Notes under the pieces: generated by a model
What the model was told of the DNA's origin: nothing
The model's input: only the letters and a program-made list of their open reading frames with translations
Database searches by the model: none
DNA from: Hygrocybe punicea
Lineage: Eukaryota; Basidiomycota; Agaricomycetes; Agaricales; Hygrophoraceae
DNA length: 64,000 bases
Direction of reading: 5' to 3'
Assembly: GCA_963556145.1 (NCBI GenBank)
Contig: OY744462.1
Coordinates: 1,798,001-1,862,000 of the forward strand
Made by a program: the position numbers and the translations under genes
In this document: piece by piece, positions 11,104-22,273 of the stretch
How positions within the stretch are numbered: position 1 is the first letter of the stretch
Layout of the letters: the number at the start of each line of letters is the position of its first letter

Positions 11104-12593
11104 TCAAAAAATGACTCCACGAGTGTTAGGGTCGCTCCGCACCATCATATTCGGGTTGAACGACGGCAAATTCACCTCGCTGAGCGTGTCAAAGTATCGT
11201 TGGCGTCGTCTCCTGCGCATCATCATTCGGTACAGCACGATTCCCACTATCGATAGCAACGCAACGCAACCTAGGACAGGCCCAACAATGACGCCTACGC
11301 GGTGTGCGCTTCTGGAGCCTGGGCTAGAGCTAGAGCTAGAATGAGAGTCGCCGCCGGGTGTTACAGTGGCTCCGAGAGGTACAGAAGTTGTTGTAGTTCC
11401 GGGAGGAGGTGCAACTGACGCGCTCACGCTGCCGATCCTGGAAAATGTGAAATATGAGTAGGACACGATCGAGGGAAAAAAAGAGTCCACCTACGGTGAG
11501 CCCCCAGTGACGGTGATGACCTCGAAGTAGTCTATTCCCAGCTGTCCTGCGCCATTGGCGTTGTCAATGGTCAACGCACGTGTGGACCCGGAGGGGTTTG
11601 GCTGAAACACGCGAATGCCGTCAAGAAATATGTGACTAGGAGAGCTGTTTGGCATGGAGGAGTTGCCGAAAAGCGTTGTGGGCTCCTGGCCATCAAGGGA
11701 AACGCGGTACGTCGAGGGGAAGAAGGACCAGGAGGGGCCGTGTCCGATAATGGCACTTCCTGAGACGCGAAAGCATGTGAGGCCGGCCTTTCAGAAAAAA
11801 ACAAAAACAAAAAACCACACTTGCCTGTAAACGTGACGGTGACGGAGCCCGATTTACCTGCGTCCAGTTGTTGCCACGTCATATTCGACGCCGTGTGCTG
11901 AATACCCCAATCATCGAACTGATGAGGATTCCAACGTAACGGGGGGTCGTACACCAAGGAGACATCGTCGTCTTGAAGAAGGTTGCGCTTAACCGTTGCC
12001 CTGCGAAAGCAAACCCCACACATCATACAAGTCAGCAGCGCAAGGCGACCAGAGAGTCGGCATTTTACCCGATAAGCCCCGTTCCAACGGTGACGACGGC
12101 ACTCTCGAACAACAGAGTCGCACCAGAGTCGGTACCTGGAGGGTACGCGACAAGGCTCACATTGTGATACCCAAGCGTCAAGTTGGAGATCAAGGCGAGG
12201 GTCGGCCCGACAGGGATCCCACTGGAAGTAGACCCGTCGATATTGATGGTATACTTCATCCCTGCGGTGACATTCCCGAATAACATGACCGATTGCCCTG
12301 ATAGATGTTGTAGTGTAAGTGCCAGAATAAAAAAAATCCAAATAGTCGAAAAACTCACCGTAGAAGGAAAGCGACACGCTCGCCCCGGGGACGTTTGTCA
12401 TGTGCGCGGAGGACAGGTCGCATATGGTGATGTCGTGAAGCTGTGATGAGGGAGCGACTGGGCAACTCTGCTGCCACGCCGGGTCGAGGTTCGAGCCGTA
12501 GCTGGTACTTTCCGAACCACTGGCACTGCCGGCGTACGTCAACAAAGGCGAAAAGTCTTGTACGGTATAATCCCAGGTGGTTTCTTCGGACAT
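11104..12593 (-). CDS. Membrane-anchored beta-sandwich surface protein, paralogue 1 (5 exons, one GC-AG intron)
   Basis: Model: 12593-12359, 12297-12069, 12000-11825, 11759-11495, 11437-11104, giving 412 residues. It aligns along its whole length with the gene at 17609-19279, including exon sizes 229 and 265. The ectodomain has two beta-rich repeats: TTWDYTVQDFSPLLTYAG to TVGTGL, then VYDPPLRW to VITVTGGSP. A Ser/Thr/Pro stalk, one membrane helix (VGVIVGPVLGCVALLSIVGI) and a very basic stop (RMMMRRRRRQR) follow. Intron 3 starts with GC (ACAG/GCAAGT). No clear signal peptide precedes MSEETTWD; the start could lie in an unseen upstream exon. This protein plan is frequent in Agaricomycetes but has no assigned function. 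Confidence 0.82.
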
Positions 12594-13768
12594 GGGGACC
12601 TTTTGCAGCATTGATACGCAGGTGGGCGCCTTTAAATTTTACCATCACTGCCGACTTGGTGTAATTTGTAATTATAAGTTGGTTGCCATCGTCACGGCCC
12701 ACAGCCGTTCAACACCACACATCCATTGGCTAAAGTTGCAAATTGCAAATTATAAATTCACCCTGCTGCCGTGGATTCTTGGCGAGATCTTACCGTCTTC
12801 ACAACATCGTCGGGGTTAAGGCAGCAAACATCAACACGACAAGCTGTGTCCTGGGCATCGAATGATTATCATCGAAGACGCCCGAATTCAAAATCAAGCT
12901 ATCATATGCCGACGCCCATCCGTGCACCGTATGATTATCAAGCTGATCAGTGCTAAAAGTTTGCGCGGGGATGTCAATGGCAGGCCATCTCGACAAAAAG
13001 GAGACTGATAGCGGCTGGGATTATACTTCGCCCTCGTCCTGGCACTGTAGCGCTCGGGCTGTCGCATGGTCGTCTGGAAATATATAACGATTTCAATTGC
13101 ACGGGCAAAGCCATGAAGATTTTTCGATAGGGTGAGTCGGTGATGTCTAGCGGCCGAGTTGAGAAATCGTTATTCCACCGGGACAATTGGCAACCTGGTG
13201 TTCGGCAAAGACAAGAATAAGATGACTCCTTAGATCAGTCATGCGAAGTAAAGTTTGTCGTCCAAGGTTCCCGGTTGTCATTGTCTCGCATTTCCTATCC
13301 ACATTCATCACCTCCTTGCTTTTACTGTGCTTCATCCTTAGCGGCAGCGACATTGCCTCCTCCACCAGAATTCCCGCTAGCGTTGGGATCCAACATCCTT
13401 CACCCTTCCGGTCCATATTCAAGTTCCACCCAAGTACCACGCACGACTTAGCCCGTGGAGCTTTTAGCGAACAAAATGAACCCTACACACTGATAACGAC
13501 GAACCTGGCCTAGGCTATTATACCCGAGAACGGGCTTGGATACTTTGTGGCTGTGAGGATTTCCCGAATTCCAGTTCCACTGGCAGACCCACCATGCCGC
13601 CGTAGATGGAAGTACGAGCATCGAGGAGCGAGCACTGCTATCGGACCTGGACTTTAGTGAGTTGTTCGCTGTGATTATTTCAATAATTACGGGTCCTCTG
13701 CCTTTGTGCCATGTATAGCCGTACTCAAGTGGTAGTAGTCGCCGCTTACATAAATAATATTCATCGTT
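12594..13768. other. Divergent intergenic region
   Basis: This lies between the divergent surface-protein gene (-) and the Mcp1 gene (+), so promoters for both should be here. Short frames occur on both strands (for example 13440-13147 minus and 13241-13513 plus) but they overlap and match nothing. A small unrecognised gene at 12.97-13.45 kb on the minus strand cannot be excluded. Confidence 0.4.
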
Positions 13769-14594
13769 ATGGCCGACGATCAACCATCGTCTGCAGGCTC
13801 AGGTTGGTCTGCTGTAGCTCTGCCTTACTTGACCAGGATCTCCCATGCATCCACGCCTTTCATCACCACCTTCCTGCTCATACATCTCAGCGCACCCGTT
13901 CTTGCAAACTTCGGTGGCTCGTCTCTCGCATCGCAAACCCTGGTTCGTCTCCGAGTCCTTACCCGAGTCCTTTTACCAGCTCACCTTGTTGCAGCTCTTG
14001 GGAAGAGAGTATTACCAGACACCTTTTGGAGAGAAATACCTCCTCGCCACCCCCATCGTCCTTCACTCCCTATCCGGTCTATCTAAACGTCTACTCCTCT
14101 CCTGGTCTCCCACCAGTACAACACCCAAACAGCGGCCCCTCACAAATCTCCTATCCATCACCGCATACGCATCCCTCCTCATCTTCCTCCCCATCCACGT
14201 CTTCACACACCGTGTCCACCCCACGGACATCTCCCCACCCATCTTCAGCGTCGGTCCCTCCCAGCTTGACTTCGAATTCGTCAAACTCGGCTTACAGACG
14301 TGGCCTGTCCGCAACTGGGTCTTATACACCAGCCTCGTAGTATGCATTGCCCTGCACGCAGTGGAGGGCAGGCACATACTCATGCGGACGTGGCTCCCAA
14401 ATGAGTGGTGGCGGCAATTGCGCCGCTTTGGCGTCGGGGGAAAACGCAACAGGGTGACGGCGGCTGTAGGCGGCGTGGTGTTGCCCGTTCTGTCGGGCGT
14501 GTTCGTGATGTCGCGGGAGCCGTTGATGACGCTCGTATCGCTTTCTGAACGGTACGGGGCATCGTTCAGGCGGTCGTTCGTGTATTGGATATGA
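13769..14594 (+). CDS. MCP1: Mcp1-like mitochondrial membrane protein (2 exons)
   Basis: Model: 13769-13942 and 13995-14594, giving 257 residues, with one 52-nt GT-AG intron. The junction reads ASQTLLLGREYYQTPFGEKY, the hallmark of the Mcp1 family (PF07950, formerly DUF1691). Several hydrophobic segments follow, with conserved histidines in membrane-embedded positions (FLPIHVFTHRVHP, ALHAVEGRHILMR), and the last quarter holds another membrane span. In yeast Mcp1 is a mitochondrial outer-membrane protein that works with Vps13 in lipid homeostasis and can bypass loss of ER-mitochondria contacts; the same role is expected here by homology. The gene converges on the HAD hydrolase gene downstream, with 289 bp between stops. 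Confidence 0.9.
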
Positions 14595-14883
14595 TGCCCA
14601 GTTCAAAAGTCCGTAGTTTTATATCGGACGGCAGCGAATGAAATCGAACGATCCGATGCGCGAACGACAACAACCTAATTTTTGCATAACTTGTGAGAAT
14701 AGTATCACTTAACTTGGTACTCGGCGACGATCATAAGCACAATCAAAATTGCGAGGACAGAGTCTGCCGGTAGTGTGAAGAAAATTATCAAGGACGAAAA
14801 GAGGCATGCCGCCGACCGAGGCCTCAAACAGAACATCAGCAATCCTTCCCACTGTTTTCAATTGTCGGAAAACATTTTGTGCG

Positions 14884-15924
14884 CTACCGATCTGCCAGGA
14901 GGTCGTCAACGAATGCCGCAAACGAGTCGCATACTTCATCAGGAGGCTGAACACCAGTCCTAACCTCATCTCCAGGTCGATACTTTCCTGTTTTGACTTT
15001 TTCCCCAGGAATTAGCCATTTACTTGAACGATAAAAATTCCCAACTTGAACACACGTACCGAGGACCCTCCAGAGGCCGAGCTCAATAGCACCCTCTCCC
15101 AAGTCAGCTTCTACATCATCCCCAATCACTGCTATCCGTCCTCTCTCTGATCCCCTGCCAACAAGCTCATGGCGATGAAAGTTCCCGATTACGGTCTCAA
15201 AAAACCTTCGAGTTGGCTTTCCCACAACCTCTGCCGTCAACCCTGTAGCGTTCTCGAGGGCAGCAACGAACGGCCCCGGACCAAGAGACAATACACCGTC
15301 TGAAGATGCAAGGTACTTCGCCTTGTGAGTGGCGATGAGTGGTATGGAGGGTTTCGACGACGAAACTCGGCCGCTAGCCCGTTCTCCGACGAGAATACGA
15401 AAAGCCGTGTTGAGGTTATCGTATGTGAAAGCCGACGGTGCATGCCCAACTACTACAGAATCGAATGAAGCCTCTGAATTGTTTGACGCTAAGGTCTCTG
15501 CATCCGAGCATTCCTCCCTTGCAGAATCGGAGAGCAGGAAGAAAGGTCTGCGGGAAAAGACGTGAGCTGTTGGGAGAGGCGCCACTGGCAGCAAGTAGTA
15601 GATATCACAAAACCTTTTCAGCGCTTTGTCGTGGAGGAATGTTTTGACAGCACCTAGGGAAGTCCAGACTTCCACTTGCTCGCCTTGAGACCGGGTTTGG
15701 AAACCCATTGCATCCAACCTTTGGCAGAGCGCGGATTGGGATTCCTTGCTCGTGTTGCTGCAGAATCGGAACGGAAACTCTGCGTCTCTTAAGCGCTGGA
15801 CTGCACGAACAGCATCAGGGGTAGGTGAAGAAGCAATATGCAGGGTGCCTGAGAGGTCGACAAGTAGTGCACTGATGTAGGGGCGGCCCCTCGACATGAG
15901 AGGAGCGAGTCTTGAATTGTACAA
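14884..15924 (-). CDS. HAD-superfamily phosphatase, HDHD2-like (2 exons)
   Basis: Model: 15924-15060 and 14996-14884. The 63-nt intron (gtacgt...aaaaag) is in frame and stop-free, so it is easily missed. Removing it joins GLWRVL to VKTGKYRPGDE, restoring the family's usual GKYRPGDE end. HAD motif I is ALLVDLSGTLH; here the canonical DxDGT is DLSGT, as in HDHD2 and phospholysine phosphohistidine inorganic pyrophosphate phosphatase relatives. Motif II is in FCSNTSKES. Motif III Lys is in VVGKPTRRFFE, and motif IV in VIGDDVEADLGEG. The cap is of the C2 (NagD) type. The product is 325 residues if started at 15924; a second ATG at 15897 is possible. It is a probable Mg-dependent cytosolic phosphatase; the substrate is unknown. 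Confidence 0.9.
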   Translation of the reverse strand: MYNSRLAPLMSRGRPYISALLVDLSGTLHIASSPTPDAVRAVQRLRDAEFPFRFCSNTSKESQSALCQRLDAMGFQTRSQGEQVEVWTSLGAVKTFLHDKALKRFCDIYYLLPVAPLPTAHVFSRRPFFLLSDSAREECSDAETLASNNSEASFDSVVVGHAPSAFTYDNLNTAFRILVGERASGRVSSSKPSIPLIATHKAKYLASSDGVLSLGPGPFVAALENATGLTAEVVGKPTRRFFETVIGNFHRHELVGRGSERGRIAVIGDDVEADLGEGAIELGLWRVLGTCVQVGNFYRSSKWLIPGEKVKTGKYRPGDEVRTGVQPPDEVCDSFAAFVDDLLADR

Positions 15925-16316
15925 GTACAGAATGGAAGCAGCGCACTAATTTTGAGCGCAATCTTTCACTGTGCAGCTTTGAGGCTCTTGACAATCCGTA
16001 TCGACCCCAGTCAAAGGAACCCTTGTATCGCAGTTAAATAACAAGTGTAGCCAAGCTGTACTGTTACCACCTATCCATTCCCCATGATGAAAAGTGATCA
16101 CGATATATCGATGTCAGTTATTAATAATAATAATAGCGAGTTGGCCAACAATATGATTGGAACAAGAGAAGCAGCCTACAGATAATTAATAATTACTTGC
16201 TCACCAGATATTGTCACGTCGGGGCGAGCCTGTACTTGAACTGGACACCATTGGTCCAGGAGTGAGCAGATGTTACGCTGCTGGAAAAGAGGGAAAATTT
16301 ACGATACCATTGAAAC
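15925..16316. other. Intergenic
   Basis: This is the promoter side of the HAD gene and the 3' side of the BTB gene. It is AT-rich with a short run of taataataataat near 16122-16134. Nothing else is seen. Confidence 0.5.
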
Positions 16317-17306
16317 CTACGACGAGGACAACAGCTCATCCCAAGGTGGTAATCCATAGTAGGATGGAAGCTCATCCCAGGCACTCTTCCGACGATCATT
16401 CCAGCGCTTCCGAATCTCTTCTACGCAACTGGTGCAGAAGTTCCTCCTCAAATAATCTTGCCAAGGACATGGAATGAGCGTGAAGACGGTGTCCGTTCTC
16501 TCCGATTCCTTCAGAAGTTCCACCATCGCAGCAAGGCAGTTATTAGCCCTGGAAAGACAAGCGAGTCTTATGTTACAGAGCACCGTTTTGCGTAAGCGGT
16601 CGCGCCCTAAACAGAGCATCCTTAAGCCTGCATGCTGAAGAAGATAGGTGTCCGAGACGGTGGATAATCCGCCGGCGATCGTCGAAAGGGAGGACATTGT
16701 CAGCAGTATCGACAGGGCGGCGGGGAGGAGAACCGGGGTACCAGTCTCGAGAGCGAGGTTAACGACTTGAACGTAATGCGCAGGTAGAGGAAACAAAACA
16801 TTGTTGTCCAATGCCTCAAGAGTGGTTGGACAACACTGTCGCAGTAATTTCATCGCCTCGTCGTACAAACGGGTGATCTCGTACTTCTTTCCGAGACGAA
16901 GAAATGCCGAGATCATTGGAAATGAGACAGGATCCACAAGCTCACATCTGTATCTAATGCATGAAATTACGGTCAAGGCCCAGGACTCTTTATCGACAGC
17001 CTGAATCTCTCACCCTCGGTCATATATTGCCTTGAGAGCGTGCTGCAATTCAACAGCCGAGTCCGAAAGATGGACAACCGGACAACCCTCCACAACCTCA
17101 TCTCCGGGAACGAGTTGCGGTAAACCAAACATCTCCTTGAAGACCGTTGAAGAGGCGCAGATGATGCCACGATGAATGCGGAACTGAGTGTTTCCTGCTT
17201 GGAGGACCAGGTTCCCGTCATCGAACCAAAGCTCTGATTGAATTGGATGTGCAGGATCGGGCCCGGGGTCGACGACGCTGGACTCCTCCATCACGACACT
17301 GACCAT
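16317..17306 (-). CDS. BTB/POZ-domain protein (2 exons)
   Basis: Model: 17306-17014 and 16953-16317, giving 309 residues; the intron is 60 nt, GT-AG. Residues about 25-120 form a BTB domain: ELWFDDGNLVLQAGNTQFRI, HRGIICASSTVFKEMFGLPQ and VVHLSDSAVELQHALKAIYD. The helical remainder (FPMISAFLRLGKKYEITRLY, then a long region rich in Leu and Cys) matches the common agaricomycete BTB family. These often act as protein-protein adaptors, sometimes with cullin-3 ligases; that role is inferred. It ends with a short Trp-rich tail (WDELPSYYGLPPWDELLSSS). A later ATG at 17291 is an alternative start. Confidence 0.87.
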
Positions 17307-17608
17307 GAATATGTAGGTGCTTCAGTTTGAAAAGAATTCGGTAAGGCACAATATTCCCAGCACGCCAGGTACGTTACACTTTGATTTTTCACGGACCTAT
17401 TAAGGGAAAAACCTGTGCCAACGTCGACCACGGGGGGGAGCATATGCTGCCAAGTCATGCTAAAGCAATTTCGGAAAAAGAGATGGATAAACCACAGTCA
17501 GCTTGGACAACATGATGTGTTTATTTCAGGGAATATACTACGGTCATACAGACAGCCAAAAAGTAACGTCAATGTTTCCAATCATAAACAGGATCCATCC
17601 TTACTGAA
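17307..17608. other. Short intergenic gap
   Basis: This is the upstream region of the BTB gene and the 3' side of the next minus-strand gene. No feature was recognised. Confidence 0.5.
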
Positions 17609-19279
17609 TCAGCCCAACTGAGCATACTCCGGTGGTGGGGTGCTACCCCCACCCCGCGGCTGCCCAACGATCTGGATCAGTTGCTGTAGGTCTCTCCGGA
17701 GTGCCACTATTTCAGCAGTAGATGACTCTCCGTTTCCGGGGACATTCGCCCCCTCCCTCGCCCCGGACGCAGGGAAAGGGAAAAGCACTTTGTCTTGGCC
17801 CTTCGTGGCGCGGCCAGAGTTGGGGGACATTTCCGGAACCGAACCGTGCGTGGCCGGGGTTTCCGTGTCAACCACCAAGGTGTGCGGGCCAATATTGATC
17901 GCTTTCATAGATGTCGGGGCCGACATTGGGGATGAAAGATCTTCAAATGGGATGGGGGTGACGTGAATCTGTCTTAGCTTTTTGCGTCTGTGCCGTCGGC
18001 GCCAGTATAAGAATACCGTGATCACGAAGAGCACAACTGCGAGAATACCGAATACGTGTGCCACGATGAGTCTGACTAGAGCTGAATGGTGTGAACTGGA
18101 ACTCGGTCTGGACGGGTTTAAGGAACTTGAGTTCCCACCATCGAACCTGGGCGAGGAAGTGGAATTCAATGTTGGAATTGGACAGGGCAAGGGGGTAACA
18201 AGGACACACGGTGAACCACCAGTAACACTGACAACTTCAATATAATCCAGTCCGGCCAAGCCACTGCCGTTATTGTTGTCAAAAGTCAACGAATGCATAG
18301 TGCTGGACAAGTTGGCCTGGAAGTAAAGGAGGCCATCGACGTATACAAGCCCCGGAGAGACATCCGGGAGAGTGGAATTGGAGAAAAAAGTCACGGCGGA
18401 ACTGGTATCTAGTGTTATCCTATACGTAGAGGGAGAGAATGACTTGGCGATGCCGTACACCATAATGGCATCTCCTATAGATAAAGGAGAATCTGGTCTG
18501 GTCACTGTTGGTTGAGAAATGTTGTTACTTGCCTGAGAATTGAAGGGTGACGGCACCCGATCGACCTGCATCGAGCTGGTGGTAGGTGGAATTGGGCAAG
18601 GTGTATGAGATATTGCTATCGGAGAAATTCACGGTAGTCCAGGTCGGGACGTACTGCAGCAACGGATAGGTGTCTTGGATATCCGCACGGGTGACCGTTG
18701 CACTTGGGCGCGGGAAAGACGTGTCAAGACATACGAAATAAAGTCACACGGAGACAATTTACCCTGTCAGACCGGTCCCCACGGTCACAATAGCCCTTGT
18801 GAACAACAACACGCCACCAGAATCCTCCGAAGAAGGTTTGGCTGTTAGGCTCACGGTGTGGTACCCCAGCGTTAAATCCGTGATCCAGGCCAATATCTGG
18901 CCAGAAGGGGCTCCGTTCGATGTGGATCCGTCAATGTTAACTTCATACCGCATTCCCCCAGTGACATTCCCAACGAGCTGAATGGACTGGCCTTGTATTG
19001 TTTTTTTTCCGCCCCGTCGCACAGAATGAGTATCGAGGCCGTCTGATGCGCAGGAGACGTACCATAAAATGGGAAAGAAACACTCGCATTGGGGAAGCTT
19101 GTTGTATGAGTCGATAAGACATCGCAAAGTTGGTTCGAGGTGCCCAATATTTCTATCGAGCAGCTCTGCTGCCAGGCCGGATCTAAATTCGAACCTGGGC
19201 TAGTGTTAACGTGGCTCCCGGCGTACGCAATGAGCGGAGAAAAGTCCTGAATGCTGTAGTCCCAAGTTGTTTCTGCCAT
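17609..19279 (-). CDS. Membrane-anchored beta-sandwich surface protein, paralogue 2 (5 exons, one GC-AG intron)
   Basis: Model: 19279-19063, 18991-18763, 18702-18533, 18474-18210, 18146-17609, giving 472 residues. It is a paralogue of the gene at 11104-12593: same intron positions and phases, exons 2 and 4 of identical length, and a GC donor (TCAG/GCAAGT) at the same place. Ectodomain landmarks are TTWDYSIQDFSPLIAYAGS, NVTGGMRYEVNIDGSTSNG, TIVTVGTGLTG-type ends and EVVSVTGGSP. One membrane helix (LIVAHVFGILAVVLFVITVF) and a basic WRRRHRRKKLR follow. The cytoplasmic tail is about 140 residues and ends in a short coiled-coil-like LRRDLQQLIQIV and PPPEYAQLG. Intron 4 (63 nt) is frame-neutral and stop-free, so it could be retained. 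An in-frame ATG at 19336 would add a hydrophobic leader. Confidence 0.82.
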
Positions 19280-19986
19280 CATAGGATAGCAATTATAAGA
19301 GGTCGTGAGGGGCAAGAGCAGGAGCAAGACAACCACTTACCTGCTTTCGTCAACCCTGTCGCTTGAGCCAGTTGCCAATCTGGCAACGGCTGTATCACAT
19401 CTCGAGCGATTCATGTGATTCGCGAATGCCAAAAAGTATAATCATGAACTCACCCACAGAGCTCTCGTTCCCCTGAGCGCGCTCCACCTAATTGCACGAA
19501 GGCCGGAATTTGGTCATCAGAAAACCGTGCCGTTAGAGATGGTGATCCTGCTTCGAAATGGTCGGGAGAGTGCGCAAAAAAAGTAAGATATCCACGGATG
19601 ACAGGAGGAGGTCAAATTGAACCCGGTTTGGAATGCTGGGTTCCTGTGTGATTGTTTTCAAGTTTGCATGTGCGTGTGCGTGTGCGTGGACTTCTGGGGT
19701 CTGATGGTACTTCCACGAAGGCCATGGCTTTAACTTGAAGCACTGGAGCGAAGAACAGATGGATTCTGTGTAAAACCCGTCAGTGTCACACAAACCAGCA
19801 TGCGAATGGCGCAGTCGGCGTCGTACAACTAGTATTAGTGGTCGAGGCTCAGTTGATGGTCACATGATTCTTTCCAAGCTAAAGTTCATTGCTATAATCA
19901 ATCGCATGTCTGTATATTCCCCTCCATCCAAAGATACTCGTTGTACTAGTACATAAACCTAAAGAGAAAGTTGACATATCTCAGCA
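19280..19986. other. Intergenic
   Basis: This is the upstream side of paralogue 2 and the 3' side of the lipoxygenase gene. It contains a short run of tgcgtgtgcg repeats near 19672-19688. A GTAAGT at 19340-19345 (minus strand) could be the donor of a 5' leader intron of the paralogue-2 gene. No gene was found. Confidence 0.45.
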
Positions 19987-21937
19987 TCAAATAAGGATCG
20001 ACGAAGCCGTCACATTAGGATCCAACACTGTATAAGGTGTCTTCTGGTCGTCGAGTTCCTTGCTATACTTCTGAACGAGACCAACAAGATTCTTCAAATC
20101 ACTTTTCAGTACCGATCCCGCGTCAGCTATGATCGAACTGTCCCTGTTTCTCTCCGCCTCCTCTGCGTACGCCAGTATGTTCTGGTCCTCCGCCACTCGG
20201 AAGGACAACAAGTAGGGGAGTTGGGCCATCAATAGCCAATCTTTCGCTGCATCGACGGGCAGCGACTTGATTAGGTGTGCCTCCGTGTATTTGTGGAGTT
20301 CGGACAAACTTGTAGGAAGCGGAGCATAAAGGGTCGAAGGCTTGTTGGGGATGAAGACTTGGTAGTACTGCTGCAGGTAGTTTACAGCTGTGTGCTGCGG
20401 CGATGCAATGTGGATGCACATCGTAATCGCGTCGATCAATTCATCCAAGGTCTTAACTTGCGGGAAGCTGGCCATCTGAGCTCCGGTGGGGGACCGCATC
20501 TCGGCACAGAAATCCTGAACATACGGATCGCCCGCCACTTGTGCGTCACCACCCTTGTAATACTGTGTAAGAACTGTGCCCACAAACTTTCGCAAGATTT
20601 CCCACAAGCGAACGATATTGCGAGCGTAACCATAGTTGTGATATTTGGGCTTGTCCAAATCCTCGATTGGAAAACCGCGCCTTCGTAAATCATTGGAGAT
20701 ATATAACGCTGTCCAATCGAATGTTTTGTATGCGTGATCCATGAAGGTGTATGCTTGATTGCCGGCGAAACCAACAATCTTGGCAATCACGTTGGGCACT
20801 AGGACACTGCGACCCAAGGCGTTCAAAGAAAGTGTTTTCGTCCAATGCGGTTCGAGGAGGAGAAATGCGATGTGACGCGGGGGCAAGGTGCGATGTGCGG
20901 CAACGATGACGGGCTCTTCAATCAGATGAGTGTTGACGAGGTGGATTGTGACCTCATGACGGATCCAGTCAGACACTTGCATGCACGTTTTGGCATAACG
21001 CCAGGGCCAGTCCGATTTCTCATCAACCGACGAATCTGTTGAGCGTGTGCGGCGATTGAATATAGTAACGGAGGAATCCATGCTACCCTTGTAGTCAAGG
21101 ATGATGGCTACTGGATGTAACTTTCCATTGGGCTCGAGGTGAAAGAGTGCCACGGAAGCACAACAGTGACGATTGCCTGACTTGAGCTCGGCGTCTGGTG
21201 CAACGGCTACAGCGGAGCGAAAATAGCTGTAGTCCTGTATGTAAAAATCGTCGACTTTGGAAGAAGTAACGAGTTCAAGAACGCCTTGGTCGCCTTGGTT
21301 ATTGGCTGCCTGTGTGAACCGTTGCATCCACTCTGGCGTCGCCAGTGTGATGGTGGTAGGGTTGGGTCCGGTGAACTGCTGTTGACCGAAGACGGCGTCG
21401 GTGAACCAGTCATCACGATCACCGATGTTCCTGTTAGTGAACATGTTGTTCGTCGTTGTGCGCAATCGTTTGTTACGTTTTACGAGGGCCTCCATAGTCT
21501 TGTCGTCCATTTCACTGGGTGCTAACCCACGAATATTATGCGGAATGGTGTCATTGAACAAGGTTTTGGTGCCCATAAGAGCGGTGAAATTGAAGATATC
21601 AAGAGCGCTCTGATTATCTCCTGGTGGAATGACCGCGAGATGAGGTGGATATTGATTATATTCGAACTGAAACAATTCCCTCTTTTCTTGGAGGGTCATC
21701 TCCTGGGGGACGGAGGACTGGAATTTAGCCAGATCAAAGATGGAGGCAAGTCTAAGCAGAGAACTTGTTAGTCAGGGTAGCGCCAGTGATGAACATATGT
21801 CGAACTCACTCGGCCAATGCTTTCTTGTAGAAATCTACTGAATCTTGGAGATAGTCATGATACGATTCAGACACTGGGGTCTCAACGAGAGGTGCTTGCA
21901 TGGTGTCGTCGACCATGGCGGATTCGTCGCTGGACAT
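19987..21937 (-). CDS. Fungal lipoxygenase (2 exons)
   Basis: Model: 21937-21810 and 21751-19987, giving 630 residues; the intron is 58 nt, GT-AG. The metal-ligand set is complete: HLVNTH (His313 and His318), HTAVN (His496 and Asn500) and a C-terminal isoleucine (ASSILI, Ile630). The conserved helix context EEPVIVAAHRTLPPRH, EPHWTKTLSLNALGRSVLVP is present. These enzymes insert O2 into linoleic-type fatty acids to give hydroperoxides, precursors of oxylipins and C8 mushroom volatiles. Length fits basidiomycete lipoxygenases. No signal peptide is seen, unlike many secreted Mn-lipoxygenases of ascomycetes, so it is probably an intracellular Fe enzyme; metal and regiospecificity cannot be read from sequence alone. 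It is divergent from the small gene at 22274. Confidence 0.93.
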
Positions 21938-22273
21938 TGCAGGGAGGGAGGAAGGAGAGAGGAAGTGGATTCACTTCCGCAGTCCCCTCCAATATGGCAT
22001 GGAAGACGGACGAATTCCTGGGACTCGGCGTCGAGTGCCAAGGCTCCATAAAAGTTCTAGGGAAAACCGACAAAATCGGAGTTTGCTGCCCACCAGGAAC
22101 AGTTTCCTTGGACAGCTTGCCACGACGGTGTTCCAACACCCCGAACACAGCATCATCGGCAGCGGTGGAGCGCCGCTTATCGCTGCAAGAGCTCTCCATG
22201 ACTCAATCCATTTCTCGCCCTAGTCTGTGCAGATCACGATAAATACACCTGTTAGGATGGTTCACCAGCAAAT
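21938..22273. promoter_or_regulatory. Shared divergent promoter region
   Basis: 336 bp separate the start codons of the lipoxygenase (-) and the small plus-strand gene, so both promoters must lie here. No TATA box or known operator stands out. Overlapping frames on both strands in this interval are shadows. Confidence 0.5.

Noticed and set aside
19282..19336. Hydrophobic leader added to the second surface-protein paralogue
   Set aside because: Not adopted as the start: the first paralogue lacks it, and a GTAAGT at its beginning suggests it may lie in a 5' intron. Kept as an alternative.
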